Origin: a virus
DNA length: 21,394 nucleotides
Virus record (IMG/VR): IMGVR_UViG_3300021961_000738
Location: 1 to 21,394 of that record
Reading direction: 5' to 3' (one strand)
Shown here: positions 13,426-21,221 of the stretch, piece after piece
Layout: every line of letters starts with the position of its first letter
How positions within the stretch are numbered: the first letter of the stretch is position 1
Translations under genes and position numbers: made by a program
Notes under the pieces: model-generated
The model's input: the letters and a program-made list of their open reading frames with translations, nothing else
Database searches by the model: none
What the model was told of the DNA's origin: nothing

Positions 13426-15810
13426 CTATGAGTTAATAACACGGTTTTTAAGGGATAGCAACCCTTCTGATTGTGGACCACTTTCAGGTGGTATTGTTTT
13501 AGTTAAATTAGCTAATCCTCCACCTGCAAATCCATATAAGTATCCACCAGTTGCTTCTCTCATTCCCGGTATGTTAAAAGCGGGATTAACAACAGAAGAA
13601 GCATCTAAAATTCTTTCCTGTCTTGATTGTTCATATTTAGGAAATACTTTACCAAAAAATTCAGGACCTTTTGATGTTAGTTTATCAACAGTAGCTAAAT
13701 TTTGTGCTTCTTGTAAAATTTTTAAATTACTAGGATCAAGAGCAGCAATTAATCTTTGTTCAGGATCTCCTGCTCTATACAAATCTTGAACATCTGCTTT
13801 TGCTTTAAATAAATTTTTTTGTAATTCTTCTACAGTACCTGGAAATAAAGTTGGATCAATTAGTTGAGTTGCTTCATTTAATTTTTGTTCAGCTGTTGCA
13901 GCTTTTTCAAATGTTTTATCAAATTTTTCTAAATCCTGTAATGCACTTTCATAAACACCTATTTTACCAATATCTTGTTCACTAACACCTAACTTCTTAA
14001 ATCTTTTATTTCTCTCTTCAATAGAATCTATTTTTGTTTTAGGTCCAAGTGCATAATTAAATAAACTATCTCCAACTGCTTCTCTAAATGTTTTACCTTC
14101 AGCCAACATATCATAACCAACAAAACCTGCCTCTGTTGCAGCAGTAAAAGCAAGTGCTGCTGGTCCAAACAATCCTCTTAAAGATACCGCATCTTTTAAT
14201 AATGGCCCTGCTTTTAAAATTTGTTTAGCTAACGTTTGTTCTGTTGTGTTCCCTGTACCTTTTAAAAGAATTTGTTCTAGTTTATTACGACCCTTCATTG
14301 CACATTTTGTTAAACCCATTGCACCTTCATTATAAAAAACTCTACCTCCTGCTGCTTTACCACAACCTAATCTTTCTAAATAAGAAGCAACTGTCTTAAC
14401 ATTGAATTGACCACTCTTAGCATACTCAACTGCTTTTTTTTCTATATTAGCAATCTGCCTGTTTGGATCTAAAAAACCTCCACCTACAACTTTACCGTCA
14501 AAATCTATAATTTTAGCTCCATAGTTTTTTAATTTTAAAACTTCATCAGGATTTAATTTTCTAGCTGGAGTATTAACAGTACCTCTTACAATTTGTTCAA
14601 GAGTTTTAACTTTGTCATTAACAGCTCCAGTTAATAACTGTAAATCTTTTGTTGCTGCCGCCGTTGCTAAATCTCCACCTACTCCTTTAGTGTGGTGTAA
14701 AACAATTTGTCTTTCAATTAATTTTTTTGGAGCAATATCACTAAGATTACTAAAATATCTTTCATGACTTAATACGTCATTTAATGTAAGAACACTTTTA
14801 TCTCCCATTAATTTAGTAATGCCTTTGTCGTCTAATATTTTTTGAAGAAGTTTACTAGGATCATCTACTTGTGCTCCTTTTGCTATGTCTAAAAATTTAT
14901 TAACTCTACTAAAATTACCATGAGCAGTCCAAGGTGTAGCATTTTCAGGAGTATTCTTTTTTAAACCATAATATGTATTACCTCCTCCAGCTGCTGTGTT
15001 ATCTTTAAAACCAATTATAATCCCTTTCTCATTTTTAACTGGTTGATAAGTTAAATCTTTAGGCTTAACACCTTTTTTAATTTCATTTTTATATAATCTA
15101 TTCATAGCATTCATCATCCAACCGGAAGGGTTAGCTGAATCAGCAGCTATTGTAAATTTTTTAGGTCCATCTAATTTTCTTTTAATTCTTTCAGCCAAAT
15201 TTGGATTTTCATTTATATTGATTCCGTACTTTTGATTTTTAAAATCCCAATTTTTTTGTCCTTTGGGTAATTCAAAGTTATCTACTATAAAATCTTGCTG
15301 AGATTTATTTAAACGGTCTGCGGTATCTATTTTAAATTTAGAATATTTTTCATCATTTTCTAAAATACTATTTAAAACTTTTTTATATCTTCTTTTGTCA
15401 TAATCATCTTTAAACTTTATATTTTTTGTAACTTCTTCAAATGAAGGATTTGTTTTATTATTTTCTAAAAATTTATCTAAGCTTTTTCTTAAAACATATC
15501 CTCTAGTACCTTTTTTAACTGTTCCTGTTTTTTTACGAGGTTCTGTTTCAAGAGCTTGATCTCTTACTCTTCTTGCATCTGTTATTTTTTCAAAAGTTCC
15601 TAAAGATTTTCCTTTGTAACTTACTTCATATTTTCCAGATCTAAATCTAATATTAGACTCAATTGTTTCACCGGAATAACTACTGCCTTTGTAACCAGGT
15701 CTTGATCCGTCATCACTAGGTTGAACTAACATGCCTCCATCTTCTTTTGGTACACGTTCACTTGGTTTTGAAATATTACTGTATTCTACGATTCTATCAA
15801 AAATAGACAC
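13426..15810 (-). CDS. Large uncharacterised virion-associated protein (794 aa)
   Basis: The start is GTG 15810 with SD AGGGGA; the SD lies at the end of the upstream gene. The N-terminus has DGSRPGYKG (34-42), a marine-phage motif, then RFRSGKYEVSYKGKSLGTF (55-73) and ITDARRVRDQAL (76-87). This segment looks like a three-strand plus helix AP2 or integrase-arm DNA-binding module. A lysine-rich helical region follows, then IVLHHTKGVGGDL (369-381) and LQLLTGAVNDKV (390-401), which resemble an HNH-like HH...N pattern. A hydrophobic segment (547-570, LFGPAALAFTAATEAGFVGY) and coiled coil (595-710) come next, and the C-terminus carries FAGGGLANL (761-769) and PPESGPQSEGL. It is perhaps an internal or ejected protein; the enzymatic readings are tentative. 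Confidence 0.7.
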   Translation of the reverse strand: MSIFDRIVEYSNISKPSERVPKEDGGMLVQPSDDGSRPGYKGSSYSGETIESNIRFRSGKYEVSYKGKSLGTFEKITDARRVRDQALETEPRKKTGTVKKGTRGYVLRKSLDKFLENNKTNPSFEEVTKNIKFKDDYDKRRYKKVLNSILENDEKYSKFKIDTADRLNKSQQDFIVDNFELPKGQKNWDFKNQKYGININENPNLAERIKRKLDGPKKFTIAADSANPSGWMMNAMNRLYKNEIKKGVKPKDLTYQPVKNEKGIIIGFKDNTAAGGGNTYYGLKKNTPENATPWTAHGNFSRVNKFLDIAKGAQVDDPSKLLQKILDDKGITKLMGDKSVLTLNDVLSHERYFSNLSDIAPKKLIERQIVLHHTKGVGGDLATAAATKDLQLLTGAVNDKVKTLEQIVRGTVNTPARKLNPDEVLKLKNYGAKIIDFDGKVVGGGFLDPNRQIANIEKKAVEYAKSGQFNVKTVASYLERLGCGKAAGGRVFYNEGAMGLTKCAMKGRNKLEQILLKGTGNTTEQTLAKQILKAGPLLKDAVSLRGLFGPAALAFTAATEAGFVGYDMLAEGKTFREAVGDSLFNYALGPKTKIDSIEERNKRFKKLGVSEQDIGKIGVYESALQDLEKFDKTFEKAATAEQKLNEATQLIDPTLFPGTVEELQKNLFKAKADVQDLYRAGDPEQRLIAALDPSNLKILQEAQNLATVDKLTSKGPEFFGKVFPKYEQSRQERILDASSVVNPAFNIPGMREATGGYLYGFAGGGLANLTKTIPPESGPQSEGLLSLKNRVINS

Positions 15811-15811
15811 G

Positions 15812-18337
15812 TTATTCCCCTAACATTTTTGCGATACCACCTGATGCATAATCAGGAGCTTCAGGAACATCACCATACTTACCACCTAAATATTCAGCTG
15901 CTTCATAACTATCGTCGTTGATTTTTGCAACTTTTTGTTTTCTTTTTTTAGATTTTACAAATTCTTTCATAGTAGGTCCTTTACCCGTTGCAAATGTTTT
16001 TAAGTTAGTTAAATCGGACTCTACATATGAAATATCAGGACCACCACTCTCACCTACAAATTCTATATCTGCATCTTCCGGTCCACCAACATATTGTGGT
16101 TCTGTTTCTACAACATCAAATTTATCAGCTGGTTTTTTACCACCTGTTGTTTCATCAGCCATACCTGGTTTATATTGCATCATTACTGGTTCTTCACCCA
16201 TGTTAGTAGGTGAATCATACTCCACTCTTATAGCTCCATCATCTAAATCTTGAGTTACAGTAACTGATTCTTGATCATTTAATTTTTTAGTATGAACAAT
16301 TTCTCTATCTTTAGTTGCAAGTTTTTTAGTTACATCATCTCCTTCTAAAATAACTTTATTAACTAAAGCATCAAACCATTCTGGTTTACCTCGAACAGGA
16401 GGAGTTTTAATAACTTCTTTAACAACTTTTTTAGTAGCTCCTTTTTTACCAGAACTTATTATTCCAGATTTAACTGCTCCAATTCCTGCAGCGACTCCAC
16501 CCATTAATTTTAAAAATGCTCTACGGGTCATACCTCCTGCTAAACCAATTCTACCACCTCCTTTAGCTTCTACTTCTCTTGGTAAATCATTTCTAACATC
16601 ATATCCTGGAAAAAGACCACTACCACTTGATAAAGCTTCTTGTAGATCATATAAAATACTTTTATCTATTGGTCCTGAATCTAAATGAGGCATTTTTCTT
16701 TTTAAAAATTCTCTAATTATTTTCATTCTATTTGTGTTCATTTTCTCTGTTGGAATAAAATCTGCTCCACCACCTCTTAATCCAACACGTCCACCTGACT
16801 CAAAACTCATTAGACGAACAATATCTTCTCTTAATAAATCTCCTTTAGAACTAGAATATATTCTATCTTTTAAACCTCCAGATGAAGTTGTTGAACCTTC
16901 AGGTATATAAACTTTAGTTCCATCCATTAATGTAATAGTTTTACCACCATTTTTTAATCCAACACGTCCGCCGTCTTCAAATCTTTCTGCTAATGGACCT
17001 GCTGCTCCTATAAATCTTTCAGCGGCACTGCTTAATGGATTTTCTGCATCTAATGCTTTTGCAAAACCTCTAAGTCCAGAACCTGGTTCCATTCTATCAA
17101 AAGCTTGACCAGCATCATAAAAAGGACTCATTACTAATGCTCCTGCAGGAGCAAATATATCTTTTACTATTCCTCCTGGTAAATTTTCTACCATATCTTT
17201 TGTAGCTCTTATGTTATAATCTTTTTGTGTAGGAGATGTAGCTTTTATATTTTGAAGATTTCCTTCTGGAAATAATGTTTTACCTAATTTATCTACTGCT
17301 GAATTTAATGTTAAATCTTCTTCGGAATAAACTGGGTTTTTAGTTTGATTGTATAAACCTTTTAATGCCATCAATATTCCAATAGGAGTTGTACCTATAC
17401 CTAAGGTAGATGCAATTTTTTGTCCTGCAAGATTTTTTCCTGTATTGATTGCAATGTCTTTTACAATTTGTTTTGGTACAGTGTAATCATACTGTTGACT
17501 ATCTCTTGCTCTACTGATTGCTTCTTGATGACTACGTTCTTGTTGTGCAGAAACTTTAGATCGATCTGGACCAGGACTAGATTTAGATTTATCATTCTTA
17601 CCACCCATGGTATCTCCGCCATATCTTAATCCAACACGACCTCCTGTTGCAAAAAAGTCTTCTGGGTCTCTTTCTACATCTCTTCCAAATATATGATCTT
17701 CTGTTTCTTGTAATATTTTTTTTGCATCTTTATCAGATAAATTTTTATAATAACCTTCTCGCTTAATAATTTTATTTGCTTCTTTCATAGCATCGATTGG
17801 TTCTAATCTATTAATATTTTTTATGATGGTGTTTACATCTGTTTTAGGTTTACCTAATCTTTCATTCGCAGTTCTAAACATATCTCGGTCAGTTACTTTT
17901 TTACTTTTCTTAGTAACCGTTCCTTTAGTAACATCTCCTGATTTCATTAATGACTCAATGGATTCACCGCCCATGATCCCTGATCCTTCAGGAATGACAT
18001 TGCCTTTCATGTCTACGACTGTACCTCTCTTACCAAACAAAGCTTCAGTGATTTTTTTACCTTCTGGAGAGTCTGCTGCAATAGCTCTAGTATTTTTTAA
18101 TTGGTTTGCTTTATAGGCATCTAAAATATTTAAATACTTAACAACGTCTGCTTCACTTCTTATGAAGTCATCCATCATCTCTGGTTTTAAACCTGCTTCT
18201 ACTAAGTTTGTAAACATCTCGGACGCTTTAGCTTCTGCTTGCATCGCAGAGGGGATTTTCGTGATCCCTGATCCTTGGCCCTTGGTCAATGTTTTACGAG
18301 CCAATGAATGTATAAATGATAAAGCTTTTGGTCCCAT
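15812..18337 (-). CDS. Large uncharacterised protein with GGRVGL repeats (841 aa)
   Basis: The N-terminal part is helical (1-225), followed by low-complexity linkers punctuated by four Gly-Arg motifs: GGRVGLRYGG (232), GGRVGLKNGG (456), GGRVGLRGGG (515) and GGRIGLAGG (594). The motif TRRAFLK (604-610) plus a hydrophobic stretch LMGGVAAGIGAVKSGI (611-626) looks exactly like a twin-arginine leader, but it is internal. A predicted beta domain follows (EWFDALVNKVILEGDDVTKK, 653-672; VTVTQDLDDGAIRVEYDSP, 692-710). The protein ends YASGGIAKMLGE. Similar sequences are known to me from uncultured marine phages, always of unknown function. ATG 18337 follows the terminase stop directly, and the stop is 1 nt from the next GTG. 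An internal, ejected or membrane-active virion protein is a reasonable guess. Confidence 0.68.
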   Translation of the reverse strand: MGPKALSFIHSLARKTLTKGQGSGITKIPSAMQAEAKASEMFTNLVEAGLKPEMMDDFIRSEADVVKYLNILDAYKANQLKNTRAIAADSPEGKKITEALFGKRGTVVDMKGNVIPEGSGIMGGESIESLMKSGDVTKGTVTKKSKKVTDRDMFRTANERLGKPKTDVNTIIKNINRLEPIDAMKEANKIIKREGYYKNLSDKDAKKILQETEDHIFGRDVERDPEDFFATGGRVGLRYGGDTMGGKNDKSKSSPGPDRSKVSAQQERSHQEAISRARDSQQYDYTVPKQIVKDIAINTGKNLAGQKIASTLGIGTTPIGILMALKGLYNQTKNPVYSEEDLTLNSAVDKLGKTLFPEGNLQNIKATSPTQKDYNIRATKDMVENLPGGIVKDIFAPAGALVMSPFYDAGQAFDRMEPGSGLRGFAKALDAENPLSSAAERFIGAAGPLAERFEDGGRVGLKNGGKTITLMDGTKVYIPEGSTTSSGGLKDRIYSSSKGDLLREDIVRLMSFESGGRVGLRGGGADFIPTEKMNTNRMKIIREFLKRKMPHLDSGPIDKSILYDLQEALSSGSGLFPGYDVRNDLPREVEAKGGGRIGLAGGMTRRAFLKLMGGVAAGIGAVKSGIISSGKKGATKKVVKEVIKTPPVRGKPEWFDALVNKVILEGDDVTKKLATKDREIVHTKKLNDQESVTVTQDLDDGAIRVEYDSPTNMGEEPVMMQYKPGMADETTGGKKPADKFDVVETEPQYVGGPEDADIEFVGESGGPDISYVESDLTNLKTFATGKGPTMKEFVKSKKRKQKVAKINDDSYEAAEYLGGKYGDVPEAPDYASGGIAKMLGE
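16541..17644 (-). repeat. Four dispersed GGRVGL-encoding repeats
   Basis: Four 18-nt units lie at 17627-17644, 16955-16972, 16778-16795 and 16541-16558. The first three match each other at 17 of 18 positions or differ only at GGx and CGw (plus-strand form TAATCCAACACGwCCnCC); the fourth differs more. They encode GGRVGL, GGRVGL, GGRVGL and GGRIGL and sit at the borders of otherwise unlike segments, with spacings of about 670, 180 and 240 nt. Confidence 0.75.
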
Positions 18338-19846
18338 CTAATAGTAACTCCGTTTACGTTTTTCTTGTGGTTCATCCACATAGTCTTCAGGGTGATCAAT
18401 AAGTCCTCCCTGTCTAAATCGCATGATTGCTTGAGTCGTAGAGTCAACTAAGTCATCATGATCGCCGTAAGGAAAAGCTGCGCACTCTTCCATGACGTCG
18501 TCCGCGAATTTTTGTTCAGGACACCATATCATACCAGATTCAAATAAAGGTGCAACAGCATTTACACGGGCATGCTTATCGTTTCCTTTAGATGGAGTAA
18601 AGTTTACTACCGGTATATCCATCTGTCTTAACTCATAAGTTAGGGGTAGACCTGACGCTTTTGCCTCTACAATCACTGATTCAGGTTGCCAATACTTATA
18701 CTGCTCTAGGGCTAATCGCCTTAATTCTGGAAACTCATATCGACCTTTTATAGCATCCAGTAATATTAAATTAGCGGCACTGTCCTGATCTGGATAAAAT
18801 ACACCCCATGTAGTAATTGCACTATAGTCAGCAGTTTCCTTTTTAAGGAAAGCAGTATCATAAGATTGTATGACATGATGCAATTTAGGAATCCAATCAT
18901 GTTTCCAAATACGCCACCACTCTCGTTTTAATATTGCCCCTTCTTCAGCCGTTGGGTTTTGCATCCACTGTGCATTCCATTTACCTGTCGGTAGTGTTGC
19001 TTGAACCTTTTCAAGTTCTTCTAACTTCCAATACTCAGGCCATACTGGTTTAGCGTTCTTTGATCCGTGATCCAAGATTGCTGGAAATTCGACCACGTGC
19101 CATTGATCTGCTTTTGCTTCCTTTTGATTCTGAATTAATTTACCAGTTAGATCTTTATTACTCCATCTCGTCATAACCAGAACGATCTTAGCACCAGGTT
19201 GTAAACGCTGACGAGGACCTGATGTATACCATTCATATGCAGACTCCATTGCTGTTGGAGATAACGCATCTTGCTCTGAATGAGGATCGTCAATGATTAG
19301 AAGATCCGCACCCCGTCCTGTGATTGCTCCACCAACCCCAGCTGCAAAATACTCTCCACCTTGAGCTGTCTCCCAACGTCCAGCAGCTTGCGAGTCTTCT
19401 CGTAAAGTTGTTTGAAAAACTTTTCTATAGTCATCACTATCAATCAAGTTTTTTGCTTTACGACCAAATCGTATTGCAAGTTCTCCAGTGTGTGTTGCTT
19501 GAATGATCTTGAGTCTTGGTTCACGGCCCACCATCCACGCTGGTAACAAGTAAGATGCAAATTCTGATTTAGTATGACGTGGAGGCATATTAATAATCAG
19601 TCGGTTTATTTCACCCGATGCAAGTTTATTAAATTTATCTGCAATGTGTCTATGATGCGAGCCTTCTACAAATTCTGGCCACACACATTTTACAAATGAT
19701 AGAAAATCATTTTTAGCTTTGTTTTGTATTTTCTTTTCAGCATGCATGACTTGCAGCTGTTTAAATGTTCTTCTTACATCAGAAGGTAATTTACTTATAT
19801 CTATATCATTCAAAATCATAAAAAAATTTTTAAAATTTTTTTGCAC
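18338..19846 (-). CDS. terL: Terminase large subunit
   Basis: The product is 502 aa when read from GTG 19846; an in-frame ATG at 19819 (MILNDIDISKLP) is an equally good start, and neither has a clear SD. The ATPase part has INMPPRHTKS (85-94), a Walker A-like loop; DLLIIDDPHSEQDA (181-194), the Walker B; and LVMTRW (223-228), a coupling motif. The nuclease part has SYDTAFLKKETADYSA (328-343), VIVEAKASG (391-399) and GDHDDLVDST (461-470), which supply the acidic residues of an RNase H-like site (D330, E394, D464/465/468). It cuts concatemers and pumps DNA through the portal. The whole reading frame is intact. No small terminase is evident; one of the short upstream genes could be it. Confidence 0.93.
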   Translation of the reverse strand: MQKNFKNFFMILNDIDISKLPSDVRRTFKQLQVMHAEKKIQNKAKNDFLSFVKCVWPEFVEGSHHRHIADKFNKLASGEINRLIINMPPRHTKSEFASYLLPAWMVGREPRLKIIQATHTGELAIRFGRKAKNLIDSDDYRKVFQTTLREDSQAAGRWETAQGGEYFAAGVGGAITGRGADLLIIDDPHSEQDALSPTAMESAYEWYTSGPRQRLQPGAKIVLVMTRWSNKDLTGKLIQNQKEAKADQWHVVEFPAILDHGSKNAKPVWPEYWKLEELEKVQATLPTGKWNAQWMQNPTAEEGAILKREWWRIWKHDWIPKLHHVIQSYDTAFLKKETADYSAITTWGVFYPDQDSAANLILLDAIKGRYEFPELRRLALEQYKYWQPESVIVEAKASGLPLTYELRQMDIPVVNFTPSKGNDKHARVNAVAPLFESGMIWCPEQKFADDVMEECAAFPYGDHDDLVDSTTQAIMRFRQGGLIDHPEDYVDEPQEKRKRSYY

Positions 19847-20023
19847 TTCTAATTAAAGTGTTCAACATGTTTTTACCAGCTAAAACTGTCTAAATCAAGC
19901 AATACAACCTAAAGTAGTGGGACCCCTTTTTTAAATAAAGGGGGGTGGGGTCAAGGTTTTTTTCGAGATTGGGATTGGATAGGGATCCGTGAACCCTGGC
20001 GCGTTAGCGCCAGGGCAGAAAGG
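19847..20023. other. Gene-free gap with G-rich dyad, upstream of terminase
   Basis: This 177-nt gap holds no convincing reading frame. Near 19921-19953 the plus strand carries GACCCC and, about 20 nt on, GGGGTC, with a competing CCCCTTT / AAAGGGG pair inside, so two alternative hairpins are possible. A run of G (GGGGGGTGGGG) and a T7 tract (19957-19963) follow on the plus strand, giving a shape like an intrinsic terminator for plus-strand transcription, although no plus-strand gene is seen. Gaps next to the terminase gene often carry packaging signals, which is a guess here. Confidence 0.45.
19994..20015 (-). terminator. Strong GC hairpin after the DUF3846-like gene
   Basis: A perfect 9-bp stem, CCCTGGCGC / GCGCCAGGG, with a 4-nt loop, starts 8 nt after the stop codon at 20024. 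It is followed on the coding strand by TTCACGG, not a U-run. In an AT-rich genome this stem stands out. It is likely a transcript 3'-end or stability element between the small-gene block and the terminase, but not a textbook terminator. Confidence 0.6.
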
Positions 20024-20332
20024 TTATGCCCAACGTTTGAGCGCTTTCTTCTTGATCAAGATGGCAGGGCCACACACCCAGTCATCATAACCAAACAAGT
20101 ACTTGTCTTTAGTAAATGTCATACGCCATAACGCTGTACCCTCTGGGTTTAATGGTAGACCCATTAACTTACCTTCTTCATTTACTATTAGATAGTCACC
20201 ATTTGGAAATGGTATTCCTTCAACGTAACCACCTACAAACTCTTGTGCTTGTTCAAGTGTTGGTTCATCTTTAACATCTTCGATGATCTTGAACTCAACT
20301 GCATCTGTGTTTACTTTTTGTTTTAGTTCCAT
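20024..20332 (-). CDS. DUF3846-like protein
   Basis: This 102-aa protein has EPTLEQAQEFVGGYVEGIPF (23-42), then NGDYLIVNEEGKLMGLPLNP (44-63) and a C-terminal WVCGPAILIKKKALKRW. The pattern 'LexlQexVGGyVexv...ivNEEGkl.glplN...vxGpaxi' is that of DUF3846, frequent in phages and plasmids and of unknown function. It has a single domain filling the protein. Its start lies 10 nt inside the previous gene, so the two are co-translated. A GC hairpin lies just beyond its stop. The family call is from pattern memory. Confidence 0.75.
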   Translation of the reverse strand: MELKQKVNTDAVEFKIIEDVKDEPTLEQAQEFVGGYVEGIPFPNGDYLIVNEEGKLMGLPLNPEGTALWRMTFTKDKYLFGYDDWVCGPAILIKKKALKRWA

Positions 20333-20541
20333 AAGTTCCTCACTAGTTCGCCGTTAGTTGCTTTGTTTAATGCCTCAAGATACTCCGTCTCAGTCATCTT
20401 TAGATACGTTAAACAAAACTCATGTTTAATGTTTTGAGTTGCTCCAGGTGTTCTTAAGTAGTCAACTGCTTTGTCTAAGATGTGTTGTCTCTTAGCACCG
20501 CCTGGTAAGTACTCTGCTTTTAATGTTTTTGCTTTTGTCAT
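20323..20541 (-). CDS. 72-aa uncharacterised protein, operator-controlled
   Basis: This protein starts MTKAKTLKAEYLPGGAKRQH and continues ILDKAVDYLRTPGATQNIKH and EFCLTYLKMTETEYLEALNK. It is all-helical, and the middle part (roughly residues 20-62) could be a small helix-turn-helix-like bundle, though I see no clear DNA-recognition helix. SD AGAAAGG lies 5 nt before ATG 20541. A promoter with a 32-bp dyad (20555-20593) sits immediately upstream, giving a leader of about 17 nt. It could be a regulator, a small terminase-like protein or a host-takeover protein; none is shown. Confidence 0.65.
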   Translation of the reverse strand: MTKAKTLKAEYLPGGAKRQHILDKAVDYLRTPGATQNIKHEFCLTYLKMTETEYLEALNKATNGELVRNLWN

Positions 20542-20554
20542 ATATACCTTTCTG

Positions 20555-20593
20555 TTATGGGATTATCCTATATTATAATCCCATAACTGTCAA
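20555..20593 (-). promoter_or_regulatory. Promoter with 32-bp dyad operator (copy A)
   Basis: The minus strand reads TTGACA (20593-20588), 17 nt, then TAGGAT (20570-20565). A perfect inverted repeat covers 20555-20586: arms TTATGGGATTAT and ATAATCCCATAA, 8 nt apart. It covers the spacer, the -10 box and the likely start point, so a bound dimer would block RNA polymerase. The copy at 21222-21260 is the same to the base apart from five changes over 58 nt. Confidence 0.75.
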
Positions 20594-20601
20594 CATACTA
20601 T

Positions 20602-20928
20602 TTAAGAGTTATCCACATTTTTTTCTGTTATCTTTGTATCATAATAAGTATATCCATAACTTGTTGTATGTTTAGTTTTTTCTGGGTCATTGATTGGTGT
20701 TTCAAGTGGCTCGGTCCTTGGTGCAATCGCAATGACTTGTTGAATGTATTTATTTGCAAATTCATTGTAACATGTATTACTACAAAAATAAGAATACATA
20801 CTTATATATTCTGGATTAAATTGTACCTTACGAGTTCGTAAAACTTTACTACCCTTACTGCCTCGCACTCGGTCAACTGTGTGATTTAAATGGCAAGTTG
20901 GTCCATGGCACCATACATAATCAGACAT
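20602..20928 (-). CDS. Cys-rich zinc-finger-like marine-phage protein
   Basis: This 108-aa protein has WCHGPTCHLNHTVDRVRGSK (6-25), then GSKVLRTRKVQF and YSYFCSNTCYNEFANKYI (45-62). Four cysteines (C7, C12, C49, C53) in two C-x(3,4)-C pairs, with an F-x2-KY tail, suggest a MYM/TRASH-type zinc finger. I recognise the 'MSDYVxCHGPxCHxxHTxDRxRGxKGSKVLRTRK' start from cyanophage and pelagiphage genomes; no function is established. The ATG at 20928 overlaps the 28-aa gene's stop as TAATG. The C-terminal 40 residues are polar and probably flexible. Confidence 0.75.
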   Translation of the reverse strand: MSDYVWCHGPTCHLNHTVDRVRGSKGSKVLRTRKVQFNPEYISMYSYFCSNTCYNEFANKYIQQVIAIAPRTEPLETPINDPEKTKHTTSYGYTYYDTKITEKNVDNS

Positions 20929-21014
20929 TATAATATCCCCCCAACTAATTTTAAAAAGATTAAAGTTGTCAATACAATTAATATATTGACAGTTAAAAAT
21001 ATTCCATTGTTCAT
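20928..21014 (-). CDS. 28-aa single-span membrane peptide
   Basis: The translation is MNNGIFLTVNILIVLTTLIF followed by LKLVGGIL. It is almost entirely hydrophobic after residue 4, giving one transmembrane helix with no charged residue except a lysine at 22. A GAGG SD lies 8 nt before ATG 21014, the start is 3 nt after the upstream stop, and the stop overlaps the next ATG as TAATG. These junctions argue for real translation. Similar tiny membrane peptides in phages can be lysis regulators or membrane-association factors, but nothing here decides. Confidence 0.65.
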   Translation of the reverse strand: MNNGIFLTVNILIVLTTLIFLKLVGGIL

Positions 21015-21016
21015 GT

Positions 21017-21208
21017 TTAGTACCTCACTTTCCATGTTGTTGTTGCAGTTCTATAACCATTACTATCTAAATCATAATAAACATAATATGGAACACCTTG
21101 CTTTGATGTACCAAAACGAGATTTGTCATCATGCTTACCTTTTCTAGTAATATGTTTTTTGTGCTTACTAGCCCAATAAGTTATTTTAAATGTTTTATCT
21201 GTTGTCAT
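21017..21208 (-). CDS. 63-aa uncharacterised basic protein, operator-controlled
   Basis: This protein starts MTTDKTFKITYWASKHKKHI. It has a basic middle (TRKGKHDDKSRFGTSKQG) and a likely beta hairpin, VPYYVYYDLDSNGYRTATTT. It has no cysteine or membrane span. SD AGAAAGG is 5 nt before ATG 21208. The promoter and dyad at 21222-21260 are directly upstream and nearly identical to those of the 72-aa gene. It begins the mini-operon that continues to the membrane peptide and the Cys-rich protein. The family is not recognised. Confidence 0.65.
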   Translation of the reverse strand: MTTDKTFKITYWASKHKKHITRKGKHDDKSRFGTSKQGVPYYVYYDLDSNGYRTATTTWKVRY

Positions 21209-21221
21209 ATATACCTTTCTG

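Noticed and set aside
13385-13789. 134-codon plus-strand frame across the portal/794-aa junction
   Set aside because: It is antisense to the portal start and the conserved C-terminus of the 794-aa protein; composition mirrors the opposite strand.
19933-19953. G-quadruplex in the terminase-upstream G-rich run
   Set aside because: Only two clear long G-runs are close together; further GGG runs are separated by loops too long for a standard quadruplex.
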